This document shows, piece by piece, positions 54,737-64,000 of a stretch of 64,000 nucleotides of DNA (its first letter is position 1; the number at the start of each line of letters is the position of its first letter). A program made the position numbers and the translations under genes. The notes beneath the pieces were generated by a model. The model was not told where the DNA came from, ran no database searches, and saw only the letters and a list, made by a program, of their open reading frames with translations. Where the stretch lies: assembly GCA_963828755.1 (NCBI GenBank), contig CAWHFY010000017.1, forward strand, positions 124,001 through 188,000, in the 5' to 3' direction. The stretch comes from WHSW01 sp963828755. GTDB lineage: Bacteria > Actinomycetota > Thermoleophilia > Solirubrobacterales > 70-9.

Positions 54737-55729
54737 TCAGGCGAGCGCGACGTACGCGATGAAGGCGCCGAACAGCGCGGCCCAGATCGTGATCGGTAGC
54801 GCCTCGAACCGCCCCCGGAGCCGCAGCGCCCAGTAGGCGAGCGCGCCGCCGGCGAGCCCGAGGGCTCCCGAGACGACCGCGAACTTGTCCAGGTCCCACT
54901 CGGTCAGCGCGAGCCCGAACGCGACCGGGATCGTCGACTGGAAGACCATCGCCCCGGTGATGTTGCCGAGCGCGAGGCTGTCCTTGCCGTCCTTGACCCA
55001 GAAGAAGCTATTGGCCTTCTCGGGCAGCTCGGTCGCCAGCGGGGCCAGAACCAGCGAGAGCACGAGCGGCTCGATCCCAACGTCGGCGGCGACCGCGACG
55101 AGCTCCTCGACGAACAGGTGGGCGCCGCCGACGATCGCGCCGAGGCCGATCACCAGCTGCAGGACGATCGCGCCGGTGGGCGGCTCGTCGCCGGGGCTGC
55201 GGTCGACGTACAGGGCGCCGATCGACTCGATCTCCTGCACCTCTCCCCCGCCGCGCAGCGTCTGGCGCACATAGACGCCGTAGGCGAGCACGAAGACGAT
55301 CGCGAGCGGGATCTTCAAGGGGTCCGGCAGCACCAGCCCCGCGGCGATGCCGAGCGCGAAGAAGACGAGGAAGAAGGTCAGGTCGCGGTCGAGCGTCGGG
55401 ATGTCGGCGGCGAGCCGCACCCCCTGCTCGCGGCGGCCCCGGAAGATCAGGGCAGAGATTCCGACGAGCGCCATCGCGATCGTGGCGAGCAGGAACGGTG
55501 CGCCGATGATCGCCCCGACCGCGACGTCCTCGGAGCCCTCGCCGCCGCCGATGATCGCGACGATCGGGATCAGCGTCTCGGGCATCGCCGTGCCGACCGC
55601 GGCGAGCACGCTGCCGGTCGCGCCCTCGCCGAGCCCGAGCCGGTGGCCGGCCCACTCGATCGCGTTGGTGAACAGGAGCGCGCCGGCGAGGATGACGGCA
55701 AAGCTCGAGAGCAGGAAGACGACGTCCAT
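54737..55729 (-). CDS. Sodium/calcium exchanger family (CaCA) antiporter
   Basis: A 330-aa membrane protein with ten or so hydrophobic helices and the paired CaCA alpha-repeats: N-half GSVLAAVGTAMPETLIPIVAI and C-half LVLAPLATELPEKANSFFWV, then GNITGAMVFQSTIPVAF. ATG 55729. Only 16 bp separate it from the next antiporter upstream, so the two are probably co-expressed. The transported ion is not decidable. Confidence 0.88.
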   Translation of the reverse strand: MDVVFLLSSFAVILAGALLFTNAIEWAGHRLGLGEGATGSVLAAVGTAMPETLIPIVAIIGGGEGSEDVAVGAIIGAPFLLATIAMALVGISALIFRGRREQGVRLAADIPTLDRDLTFFLVFFALGIAAGLVLPDPLKIPLAIVFVLAYGVYVRQTLRGGGEVQEIESIGALYVDRSPGDEPPTGAIVLQLVIGLGAIVGGAHLFVEELVAVAADVGIEPLVLSLVLAPLATELPEKANSFFWVKDGKDSLALGNITGAMVFQSTIPVAFGLALTEWDLDKFAVVSGALGLAGGALAYWALRLRGRFEALPITIWAALFGAFIAYVALA

Positions 55730-55745
55730 CGCGTCAGCGCGCGGC

Positions 55746-56877
55746 CTAGGCGAAGAAGAAGGCGATCCCGAGGATCGCGTAGAGGCCGAGCAGCTGGACG
55801 CCCTCGAACCAGTTGGAGATCCCATCGCGGGTGGCGACGTTGGCGATCAGGATCGCGAGCAGCACGCCGCCGAGCTCGAAGCCGTTGAAGACGAGCGGCA
55901 TCGGCGACGGCCCCAACACGAGCGAGGCGAGCACCAACACCGGGGCGACGAAGAGCGCGATCTGGGCGCTGGAGCCGATCGCGATGTTGACCGCGAGGTC
56001 CATCTTGTCCTTGCGCGCGACGAGGACCGCGACCCAGTGCTCGGCCGCGTTGCCGACGATCGCGACCACGATCACGCCGATGAAGAACTCCGAGAGGCCG
56101 ACCGCCTCCGAGGCCTCCGAGATCGAGCCCACCAGGATCTCCGACATCCCGCCGACCGCGATCCCTGCGATGAACAGCATCAGCACCGAGCGCCGCACGC
56201 TCCAGCCGAGCCCCTCCTCCGCTTCCTCGGCGTACGGCGGGTTGAAGAGGTCGCGGTGGGTGCGCAGCGAGAAGAACAGCCCGGCGACGTAGGTGGCGAT
56301 GAGGACGGCCGCGACCGCGATCGAGAGGTGCTCGACCGTCGAGCCGTAGTCGACCAGCTCCGCACCCGGCGCCGGCAGGCCCTGGCCCTCGACGAGCTCG
56401 AAGATCGCCGGCATCAGCAGCGCCGCGGCCGCGAGGAAGAGCATCGAAGCCTGGACGCTGGCCGCCTGCGGGTTGAACGTGCTGCTGATCGCGGCCGAGC
56501 CCGCCGACCAGCATCGAGGCCCCGAGCACGAGCAGGATGTTGCCGATGATCGAGCCGACGATCGATGCCTTGACCACCTCCTGCAGGCCCTCGGCGAGCG
56601 CGAAGAGGGCGATGATCAGCTCCGGCGCGTTACCGAAGGTGACGTTGAGCAGGCCGCCGATGCCGGGTCCGGAACGGGCCGCGAGCTCCTCGGTCGCGAG
56701 GCCCATCAGCGCCGCCGTCGGGATGATGCCGAGTGCTGCGACGCCGAAGATCAGCCCGGCGGGCGCGCTCACGATCTCGAGCAGCACCGCGATCGGGATG
56801 AACGGAACCAGCAGGTAGGGCAGCCCCGTGGGCGTGAACAGGAAGCTGCGCCGACTCCCTGCGTTTGCCTCGGTCAT
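55746..56877 (-). CDS. Calcium/proton exchanger (CaxA/CaCA family), frame break near 56497
   Basis: About 376 aa after repair. The N-half gives FIPIAVLLEIVSAPAGLIF and the alpha-1 repeat LLNVTFGNAPELIIALFAL. The second frame, starting near STFNPQAASVQASMLFLA, completes LFIAGIAVGGMSEILVGSI and VGNAAEHWVAVLVA (alpha-2) with NIAIGSSAQIALFVAP. The CAX-type signature GNAPELIIA is clear. The 1132-nt span is a multiple of three plus one; the break is near 56497 in GGGCTCGGCCGCG. Paired with the adjacent CaCA gene. Confidence 0.85.
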
Positions 56878-56905
56878 CCGCTCAGAGCCTATTCAGAAGG
56901 AGCGA

Positions 56906-56938
56906 CGGGCCCCGGAGCGTCATGCGCCCCGGGGCCCG
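56906..56938 (-). terminator. Terminator hairpin after lipoprotein gene
   Basis: CGGGCCCCGG...CCGGGGCCCG, a 10-bp perfect stem, lies 24 bp past the lipoprotein stop and before the CaxA gene. Confidence 0.6.
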
Positions 56939-56961
56939 CTCGCACTCCGCTTGTCCGCTGC

Positions 56962-58063
56962 TCAGCCGCCGAGCTGAGTGGCGCAGGCGTTGATCTCGTC
57001 AGGCGTCGAGGCCTGCTGGATGCACTGCTCGAACGAACTGCCCGCGGCACCGCCACCGCTGCTGCCGCCGCCGAGGCTGGCACCGCCGAGCCCGCCGAGC
57101 GTGCTCGGGTCGAGCCCCGTGTCGCCGAGCAGCTCGCTGATCGGCTTCGCGTCGGTCGGAGCCTCGATCGTCTGGTCCTCGTTGAGGCCGTCGATCTCGA
57201 CCGAGAACTGGATCTGGATGTTCGAGACCGGGATCGCGCCCTCGGGAACGATCTGGGTCGGGTCGATCGTCAGGTTGGCGTCGATCTTGCGCAGGACGTG
57301 GTCGTCCTCGCCCGAGTAGACGTCGACCGACGCGTCGGTGACCGCACCCGAGACGGCGCCGAGCTGCGACGGGTCGATCCCCTGCGCGTCGGCACCCGGG
57401 ATCGAGGCCGCGAGGCTGCCGATGTCGGTCAGCATCTTCGTCACGTCGACGTCGCCCGAGACGTGCACCGTCGAGGTCCCGCCGACGTCCTCAGTGCCGT
57501 CGTTCGTCAGGCTCGTGAGCCAGCTCTCGAAGTCGATGTCGCACGCCGACGGCGTCGCCGCCCGCCTGCTCGATCGCGTTCGAGCACTGCTCCTGGAACG
57601 TGCCCTGAGCGTCGGCCCCGCTCGACTGCGCCTGGGCCTCCATCTGCTGGGCCAGCTCGTTGTAGGCCTTCGTCCCGACCTCGTAGGCCTGGTCCTTGTA
57701 CTCGACGTACGCGTTGTCGTCGGTGACCACCAGCCCGCCGTTGAAGTCGAGGCTCTGGCCGGCACCCGAGCCCGACAGCGAGGCCGTCCAATCGAGTTGA
57801 GGAACGGCGTTCGCGTTGTCTGGATCCCCTTGGAACGGGCCGTTGAGGCTGGCCTCGAAGCTGCCGCCCTGATCGCCATCGGCGCTCACTGAAGCGGTCA
57901 GCGAAAGGTCCCCGCTCGTGACCTGGGTGTCGTTGTTGAAGGTCTCGTCGAGGACCGTCTGCGGGTCCTCGCTCGAGGAATCATCGCCGCCACAGCCGGC
58001 GATCACGGCCGGGATCGGCAGCGCCAGAGCGCATACCACGGCGAAGGTTCGGATCCGGGTCAA
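56962..58063 (-). CDS. Secreted lipoprotein (frame break near 57550)
   Basis: About 366 aa. TTG 58063 has a GGAG Shine-Dalgarno. A signal peptide with lipobox VIAGC gives lipidated C24. The mature Ser/Asp-rich chain has beta-strands (LSLTASVSADGDQGGSFEAS, LVVTDDNAYVEYKDQAYEVG), a cysteine pair and, after the break, LRKIDANLTIDPTQIV and a Gly/Ser linker with two Cys at the end. It resembles LppX/LprG-type or DUF-class actinobacterial lipoproteins, but the family is not certain. Length is a multiple of three plus one, with one extra base near 57550. Confidence 0.75.
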
Positions 58064-58172
58064 GTGGATATCTCCTTGATTCGTTGCACGGGACGGGGCA
58101 GCGTAGCGACTACGCCTGAAGGCACCGGAGATCACGCCCCTTTGCGCGGATCGGTCTACGCTGGGCGGCCGA

Positions 58173-59369
58173 ATGGCGCCACCGAGGACGATCCTCTACA
58201 CCGGCAAGGGCGGCGTCGGCAAGACGAGCGTCGCCGCGGCCACCGCGCGCCGCTGCGCCGCGGCCGGGCTGCGGACGGTCGTCCTCTCGACCGACCCGGC
58301 GCACAGCCTCTCCGACTCGCTCGAGGCCGAGCTCGGGCCCGACCCGACCCAGGTCGGCGACCGCCTCTGGGGCCAGGAGGTGCGCGCCGAGCGCGAGATG
58401 GAGGCCCACTGGGGCTCGGTCCAGCGCTGGCTCGGGGCGCTGCTCGCCGACCGGGGGGTGATGGACATCGCCGCCGAGGAGCTGACCGTGCCGCCCGGGA
58501 TGGACGAGCTGTTCAGCCTCCTGCAGATCAAGCGCCATCACGACTCCGGCGAGTTCGAGGTGGTGATCGTCGACTGCGCGCCCACGGGCGAGACGCTCCG
58601 CCTGCTCGGGTTCCCCGATATCGCCCACTGGTGGCTGGAGAAGGTGTTCCCGTGGGAGCGGCGGCTGGTCAGCGCCGCGCGCCCGATCGCGCGGATGATC
58701 GACGTCGAGCTGCCGGGCGCTGACGTGCTCGCCGAGGTCCAAGAGCTGGTGCGCCAGATGATCGCGATGAACGAGATCCTCCGCGACCGGAACTCGGCCT
58801 CGATCCGGCTGGTCATGAACCCGGACCGGATGGTGGTTCGCGAGGCGCAGCGCACGTTCACCTACCTCAACCTCTACGGCTACGTCACCGACGCGGTGAT
58901 CGTCAACCGGATCTTTCCGGACGAGCTGGCCGGCGGCTACTTCGGCGAGTGGCGCGAGCGCCAACGCGAGCAGCTCGAGGAGGTGCGCAGCGGCTTCGCG
59001 CCGGTCCCGGTGCTCACCGCGCGGTTTTTCGGCGAGGAGGTGATCGGGACCGCGATGCTCGACCGGCTCGCCGCCGAGCTCTATGACGACGGCCCGCCGG
59101 CCGAATCGATCATGCACGCCGGTCTGGCCCACGAGCTCGAGTCGCACAACGGCACCGCGACTCTGCGGATCCAGCTGCCGTTCGGCGAGCGCGGCGAGAT
59201 CGGCCTGAAGAAGGTCGGCCCGGAGCTGATCGTCTCGGTCGGTCCGCGGAAGCGAACTATCATCCTCCCGGCCGCGCTGGCCCGTCGCAGCCCGACCGCG
59301 GCGAAGCTCGCAGAGGGCTCGCTGGAGGTCAGCTTCGAGACCAACGCCGCCACCGATGGCCACTCCTGA
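58173..59369 (+). CDS. ArsA/GET3-family anion-transporting-like ATPase
   Basis: A 398-aa SIMIBI ATPase. The P-loop is YTGKGGVGKTSVAAATA (9-25), switch I TDPAHSLSDSL, and VDCAPTGETLRLL the switch II region. The C-terminal ~100 residues form a beta-strand alpha-crystallin-like domain (TLRIQLPFGERGEIGL, VGPRKRTIILPAAL), common in bacterial ArsA homologs. No arsenic genes lie nearby. It overlaps the next gene by 14 bases. TACGCT lies about 9 bases upstream of ATG 58173. Confidence 0.87.
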   Translation: MAPPRTILYTGKGGVGKTSVAAATARRCAAAGLRTVVLSTDPAHSLSDSLEAELGPDPTQVGDRLWGQEVRAEREMEAHWGSVQRWLGALLADRGVMDIAAEELTVPPGMDELFSLLQIKRHHDSGEFEVVIVDCAPTGETLRLLGFPDIAHWWLEKVFPWERRLVSAARPIARMIDVELPGADVLAEVQELVRQMIAMNEILRDRNSASIRLVMNPDRMVVREAQRTFTYLNLYGYVTDAVIVNRIFPDELAGGYFGEWRERQREQLEEVRSGFAPVPVLTARFFGEEVIGTAMLDRLAAELYDDGPPAESIMHAGLAHELESHNGTATLRIQLPFGERGEIGLKKVGPELIVSVGPRKRTIILPAALARRSPTAAKLAEGSLEVSFETNAATDGHS

Positions 59370-59580
59370 GCCAAATCACCAGTGCGTGGAGCTGTGCCCG
59401 ATCTGCCGCGGCGCGGAAGTCCTGCGCTCGACCTCGACCCCGGAGCTCCGCGGCCAGTGGCAGACGGTCCAGCGTGAGGCGTTGGTGACGATGCGGGCGA
59501 TGATCGACCACTACCTCGAGCGCCTCGACGAATACGAGCAGAGCGGTGGCCCCACGGTCGAGGAGATCCCGATCGAATGA
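59356..59580 (+). CDS. 74-aa CxxC protein coupled to ArsA-like ATPase
   Basis: ATG 59356 overlaps the ATPase stop by 14 bases; its own TGA overlaps the next ATG (ATGA). It contains HQCVELCPICRGAEVLR (three cysteines, CPIC putative metal or redox site) and a helical tail (RAMIDHYLERLDEYEQ) with an acidic end. Small and not assigned, it is probably an accessory to the ATPase. Confidence 0.75.
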   Translation: MATPEPNHQCVELCPICRGAEVLRSTSTPELRGQWQTVQREALVTMRAMIDHYLERLDEYEQSGGPTVEEIPIE

Positions 59581-62500
59581 ACTGCCCGACCTGCGGCACC
59601 GAGAACCCCGACCGGGCGCGGTTCTGCATGTCCTGCGGCTCCGGCCTGCCCTCCCCCTGCCCGAGCTGCGGGGCCGAGAACCCGCCGCAGGCGAAGTTCT
59701 GCATCGAGTGCGGCACCCCGCTCGACGGCGCCCCGGCCGCTCGGGCGCCCGGCCGACGAACAACTTCCGGAGGAGCGGCGCAAGGCGACGATCCTGTTCG
59801 CGGACCTGTCGGGCTACACGGCCGTCTCCGAGCGCCTCGACCCGGAGCGCATGAAGTCGCTCGTCGACCGCGCCCTGCGCCGCCTCGGCGACGAGATCGA
59901 GCGCTACGGCGGGACGATCGACAAGTACATCGGCGACAACGTGATGGGCGTCTTCGGGGCCCCGATCGCCCACGAGGACGACCCCGAGCGCGCCGTGCGC
60001 GCCGGGCTCGCGATGCAGGCGGCGATGAGCGAGATCAACGAGCAGATCGCCGTCGACATCGGCGCCGACTTCAAGCTCCGGGTGGGGATCAACTCGGGCG
60101 AGGTCCTGGCGGGGCGGGTCGGCGACGGCTACACGGTGATCGGCGACCCGGTCAACGTCGCCGCGCGGCTCCAGGGCGCCGCCGAGCCGGGCACGGTGAT
60201 CGTCGGCGAGATCACCCACCGCCTGACCCGCGCCGCGGTCGAGTACGTCGAGCTCGCGCCGCTCGAGCTCAAGGGCAAGGCCGAGCTGGTGCCGGCCTGG
60301 GAGGCGGTCAGAGCCGTGGTCCGGGGTCGCGCCGCGCGCAGCTCGGCGACGACGCCGCTGGTCGGGCGCAGCGACGAGACGGAGCGGCTGCTGGCGCTCT
60401 TCGACCGGGTCATCAGTGAGAGCCGCCCGCACCTGGTCACCGTGATCGGCCCGGCCGGGGTCGGCAAGTCGCGCCTGCTGCGTGAGCTGACGCTCGAGAT
60501 CGGCGGCCGTCCCTCACCGCCCGCCGTGCGGCTGGGCAGCTGCCCGGCCTACGGCGCCGGGCTCGCCTACTGGGCGCTCGGCGAGATCGTCCGCGGCACC
60601 TTTGACATCGTCGATACCGACGATGCCGGAGCCGCCTGGCGCAAGCTGAAGGGCGGGATCGAGGACCTGCTCACCGACTCCGAGGTCGAGGAGCCGGCCG
60701 ACCGGGTCGCAGCGGCGCTCGGCCGGCCGCTCGGGATCGAGCCGGCGCCGGGCGAGGCGGTCGAGCGCTCCGACGAGGACCCGCAGCAGATGCGCGAGCG
60801 GCTCTTCTCGGCGGTCCGCCTCGTGGTCGAGGCCGGCAGCCGGCGCCAACCGCTGCTCTTCGCCGTCGAGGACATCCACTGGGCCGACGAGGGCATGCTC
60901 GATCTGATCGAGTACCTGGCGCGCTGGTCGCGCGGCACGGTGCTGATCGTGTGCCTGGCGCGCGACGAGCTGCTCGACCGCCGGCCGGGCTGGGGCGGCG
61001 GCCGCGTCAACGCGACGACGATCACGCTCGACCCGCTCGACCGCAGCCACGCACAGGAACTGGTCGCGGCGCTGTTCGGCGAAGCGGGGGGCGAAACCGG
61101 CGACCTGGCGACCGAGGTCGCGGCGCGCTCGGGCGGCAACCCCCTGTTCGCCGAGGAGATGGTCAACCGGATCGTCGAGGAGGGCGCCGCCGACACCGAG
61201 GCGCTACCGGAGACGGTGCACTCGGTGCTCGCGGCCCGGCTGGACGCGCTCACCCGGGACGAGCGCCAGGCCGTGCAGGCCGCCTCGGTGGTCGGCCAGA
61301 CGTTCTGGGAGGGCTCGATCGCCGAAGCCGGCGACGACCGCGCGGAGCTCCGCGCGACGCTCGAGTCGCTGCGGGGCAAGGACCTGGTCGTGCCCACCGC
61401 CGGCAGCCGGCTGGCCGGCGAGCGCGAGTACGCGTTCAAGCACGTGCTGATCCGCGACGTCGCCTACTCGACCCTGCCGAAGGCGGTCCGAGCTCGCAAG
61501 CACGCCGAGGTCGGCGAGTTCATCAGCCAGCGCGCGGCCGATCGCTCCGAGGGCGTCATCGCGATGGTCGCCGAGCACTACGCCCGCGCCGCCAACCTCG
61601 GCGCCGGCGCGGACCTCGAGCCCGAGGAACTCGAGCGGATCGAGGTCCGGGCGGTGGCCGCCCTCGAGGCGGCCGGTGATGCCTCGGCGGCGCTGTACTC
61701 GAACTCGGAGGCCCAGGGCCACTATGAGACCGCGCTCGCGCTCGAGCATCGGCTCGACCCTGAAGGGGCGGCGCGGATCGGCGAGAAGCTCGGCGACGTC
61801 GCCCTGCGCCTCGGCCGGGTGGACCGCGCGGTCCGCGCCTGGGAGCGCTGCCTCGAGTACCACCGCGGGGAGGAAGACCTCGCCAGGGTCGGCGACCTGC
61901 ACCGCAAGATCGGCGCCGGGCTCTGGCAGAAGGGCGACCGCGAGGGCTCGATCGAGCATTACCAGCGCGGGATCGACCTGCTCAAGGACGGCCCGCCGTG
62001 CCTCGAGCTGGTGCGCCTCTACGAGGAGGCCGCCTCGCTGTACATGCACACCGGCGACAACATGCTCGCGATCTACGCCTCCGAGAAGGCGCTGCGCCTC
62101 GCCGAGCGCCTCGGCGAGGCGGCCGCGGCGAGCCGCGCGCACGGGATCTTCGGCCGCGTCTTCGGCCGCATCGGCGACTCCGAGCGGGCGCGCGAGAACC
62201 TCGAGCGCTCGGTCGAGCTGGCGCGCGAGACCGACCCCGCGGAGGCGGTTCGGGCGCTGCTCGCGCTCGGCTACCACCTCGAGATCTCCGAGGCCGACTA
62301 CGAGGGCGCGAGCGGCGCCTACGGCGAGGCGCTGGCGATCGCGCTGCGGACCGGCGACCTGCCGTCACAGGTCGAGCTGCACGCCTCGCTGGCCCAGGTC
62401 GCGGCGTACCGCGGCGAGTGGGAGACGGCAGCCGCGGAGGTCGACGCCTCGCAGACGCTCGCTGAGCGCGAGGGCCTGAGCGGCAAGCTCTGCTTCCCGT

Positions 62501-62982
62501 ACTCGATGCGCGGCGTCCTGCTCGCCCACGAGGGCGACCTCAACGGCGCGGTTGATCTGCTCCGGCGAGCCGCCGAGTCGGCCGAGCAAGTCGGCCGCTC
62601 GGAGGTCGTGTTCGAGTCGCTGCACGCGCTCGGCAGCGCGCTGCGCGAGCGCGGCGATCACGCCGACTCCGACCAGGCGCTGGCGCGGGCGCTCGACCTC
62701 TGCGAGCGCGCCGGCCTGGTCGCCCAGTCGGTCGAGGCGACCGCGGCGCGAGCGGTCAACCTCGCGGCCTGGGGCAAGCTCGACCAGGCGCGCGAGACGG
62801 CCGACGAAGCCGCCGGCCTCGCCGAGCGGCTGCGCTACCCGGTCGGCGTGGCCGCGAGCCTCGAGGCGCGCGGGGCCGCCGACGAGCGATGCCGCGCTAC
62901 TCGAGCAGGCGCGCGAGGCCTGGGACGCGCTCGGCCGCCCGCGCGACGCCGAGCGCTGCGACGCCTACCTGCGATCCGCTAG
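59577..62982 (+). CDS. Zinc-ribbon - class III adenylate cyclase - AAA ATPase - TPR protein (frame breaks near 59755 and 62885)
   Basis: About 1130 aa. Two zinc ribbons (C3, C6, C17, C20 and C28, C31, C42, C45) lead into the cyclase domain (ATILFADLSGYTAVSERLD, YIGDNVMGVFGAP, GDPVNVAARLQG). These retain metal Asp pairs, Lys, Asn and Arg. An ATPase domain follows with Walker A IGPAGVGKSRLL and Walker B LLFAVEDIHWADEG, then ~600 residues of helical repeats. It resembles the LuxR/cyclase-like signal-transduction ATPases. Two single-base breaks separate frames, and the last ~30 residues after 62885 depend on the repair. Starts as ATGA with the CxxC gene. Confidence 0.82.
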
Positions 62983-62984
62983 CG

Positions 62985-63010
62985 CGCGAGCGACGAACGG
63001 CGAGCACGCG
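62985..63010. repeat. ACGAACGGCGAGC-type short repeat
   Basis: GCGCGAGCGACGAACGGCGAGC lies at the end of the cyclase gene and resembles the GAGCGACG-rich motif at 13052, 40743 and 52913. Confidence 0.35.
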
Positions 63011-63520
63011 CTAGGCCAGCCCTTCCTTCTCGTACTCGCGGAGGAAGCCCTCGAACAGGCGCTTGTGCCCCTGCTCGTCGCGGAGGATCGCGATCACCAT
63101 GTCCTGGGTGACCGGGTCGATCCCATCGGTCTCCTCGACGATCCGGCTGTAGTACTCGATCGCGCCCTGCTCGGCCTCGATCACGCCCTTGATCACGTGG
63201 ACGATGTCGACCTGGTCGCCGGGCGGCTGGAGGTAGCTCTGCTCGGCGGTGAAGTCCTCGGAGCCGGGGACGACCCCGTAGAGCTCCTTGATCCGGGCCG
63301 CGAACTGCTGCGCGTGGCCGAGCTCCTCCTGGATGTCGGCTTCCAGCGACTCGCGGATCTCCATCGCGCGGACGCCGTCCGGGTTGGTCGAGTTGGAGAT
63401 GTAGCTCATCACCGTCTCGATCTCCATCCAGTACGCCTTCGTCAGCAGCTCGATCACGCGCTCGCGCTGTTCGCTGTGGTCGGCCGCCATGATGTCCATG
63501 CTCGAGGTGGACGCGCTCAT
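63011..63520 (-). CDS. Ferritin-like di-iron protein
   Basis: A 169-aa four-helix protein. The di-iron ligands appear as ExxH pairs: EIETVMSYI / EELGHAQQF and EAEQGAIEYY / DEQGHKRLF. This is the bacterioferritin/DUF-type ferritin-like arrangement (ExxH...ExxH). ATG 63520 has AAGGAG upstream; the alternative ATG in SMDIMAADH is downstream. Confidence 0.85.
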   Translation of the reverse strand: MSASTSSMDIMAADHSEQRERVIELLTKAYWMEIETVMSYISNSTNPDGVRAMEIRESLEADIQEELGHAQQFAARIKELYGVVPGSEDFTAEQSYLQPPGDQVDIVHVIKGVIEAEQGAIEYYSRIVEETDGIDPVTQDMVIAILRDEQGHKRLFEGFLREYEKEGLA

Positions 63521-63567
63521 CTCGTTCAGCTCCTTAGCTCGGGTTGCCTGGAGGTTTCCCGCTTCAG

Positions 63568-64000
63568 TTACGCCGAAACCGGGCTTCTCAACGCTAGCGC
63601 GAGCTCGAACCGGACCTCGGGATCGGTGAGCTGGTCGCCGAATAGGTCGCGCAGACGGGCGAGGCGGTAGCGGACGGTCTGCGGGTGGACGTGGAGCTCG
63701 GCGGCGACCCGGGCGACCTCGCCCTGGTGATCGAGCCACGACCGCAGGGTGGCAGCGAGGCGGGCGCGCGAGGCGGCGGTCTCGCCGTCGAGCGGGGCCA
63801 GGCGCCTGCGGGCGAGCTCCGCCAGGGTGCGCTCGTCGCCATGGGCGACCAGGGCGGCGAGGTGGTCGTCGGCGAGCGTGAACCCGGCCGCGTCGACGAC
63901 GCCGGCCTCGATCAACCGCAGGACCGCCTGGGCTCGCTCGGCGCTGCGGGCGGCGCCGGCGGGCTCGACCGCCGGGCCGAGCACCGCGACGAGCGCCCGG
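63568..64000 (-). CDS. PucR/CdaR-type HTH regulator, partial C-terminus
   Basis: Open to the right window edge, so the N-terminus is missing. The visible ~144 residues include a GGDEF-like/linker portion (AELARRRLAPLDGETAASRARLA) and the C-terminal HTH_30 (WLDHQGEVARVAAELHVHPQTVRYRLARLRDLFG), typical of PucR. It reads LEVRFELALALRS-like at the end. The regulator's own targets are beyond the window. Confidence 0.82.
   Translation of the reverse strand, partial: RALVAVLGPAVEPAGAARSAERAQAVLRLIEAGVVDAAGFTLADDHLAALVAHGDERTLAELARRRLAPLDGETAASRARLAATLRSWLDHQGEVARVAAELHVHPQTVRYRLARLRDLFGDQLTDPEVRFELALALRSPVSA

Noticed and set aside
58173..59369. Arsenite resistance operon
   Set aside because: No arsB, arsC or arsD. 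The ArsR at 43375 is 15 kb away and lacks metal-binding cysteines.

Overview
The window is high-GC actinobacterial DNA. The combination of a SigH-type sigma factor, CarD, DisA, many leaderless genes and secreted two-cysteine hypothetical proteins suggests a deep-branching actinobacterium such as the Thermoleophilia (Solirubrobacterales-like). That assignment is an inference from gene content; no rRNA is present. One tRNA (Thr, TGT) is present. No transposase, integrase, CRISPR array or phage gene was seen.

Region 1 (1-30.7 kb) is a housekeeping block read mostly on the minus strand. From right to left it runs tilS, hpt, ftsH, folP, folB, folK, coaX, dusB, greA, lysS, clpC, radA, disA, carD, ispD, ispF, cysS, rlmB, sigH, tRNA-Thr. 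This broadly matches the order known around the origin-proximal tilS-to-sigH block of Bacillus subtilis. Plus-strand islands interrupt it: an SCP2/hydrolase, acyltransferase and SRPBCC lipid island (3.4-6.3 kb), a DUF389 membrane pair (9.3-10.5 kb) and a GST-like gene (23.5-24.2 kb). An acyl-CoA synthetase and a PHP phosphatase are inserted on the minus strand.

Region 2 (30.7-43.3 kb) holds a MerR-cyclase fusion, an SCP2-like protein, a short GC-rich tandem repeat, an acyltransferase/epimerase pair and two coiled-coil proteins flanking a nucleoside phosphorylase. It continues with a large secreted wall hydrolase (SLT + LytM-like + M15-like), a sirtuin, a FadN-type beta-oxidation enzyme and an SRPBCC protein.

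Region 3 (43.3-50 kb) is signalling-rich: a fully coupled ArsR-DUF899-miniprotein-AHSA1 operon, a secreted RTX-type repeat protein, and a coupled FHA-HTH plus Ser/Thr kinase pair with an extracellular propeller. Region 4 (50-64 kb) has PadR, an acyl-CoA dehydrogenase under a perfect 22-bp palindrome, small acidic and cupin proteins, peroxiredoxin, two adjacent cation/calcium antiporters and a lipoprotein. It ends with an ArsA-like ATPase / CxxC miniprotein / zinc-ribbon cyclase-ATPase operon, a ferritin-like protein and a truncated PucR-type regulator.

Two window-wide patterns matter for reading the annotation. First, about twenty genes lack a Shine-Dalgarno and instead carry a TANNNT-like -10 hexamer exactly 6-7 nt before the start codon, indicating leaderless transcripts; this was used to choose starts. 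Second, fifteen single-base frame breaks interrupt otherwise intact genes, and all but one are net +1. They look like insertion-type sequence errors rather than biology, so those genes are annotated across the break.
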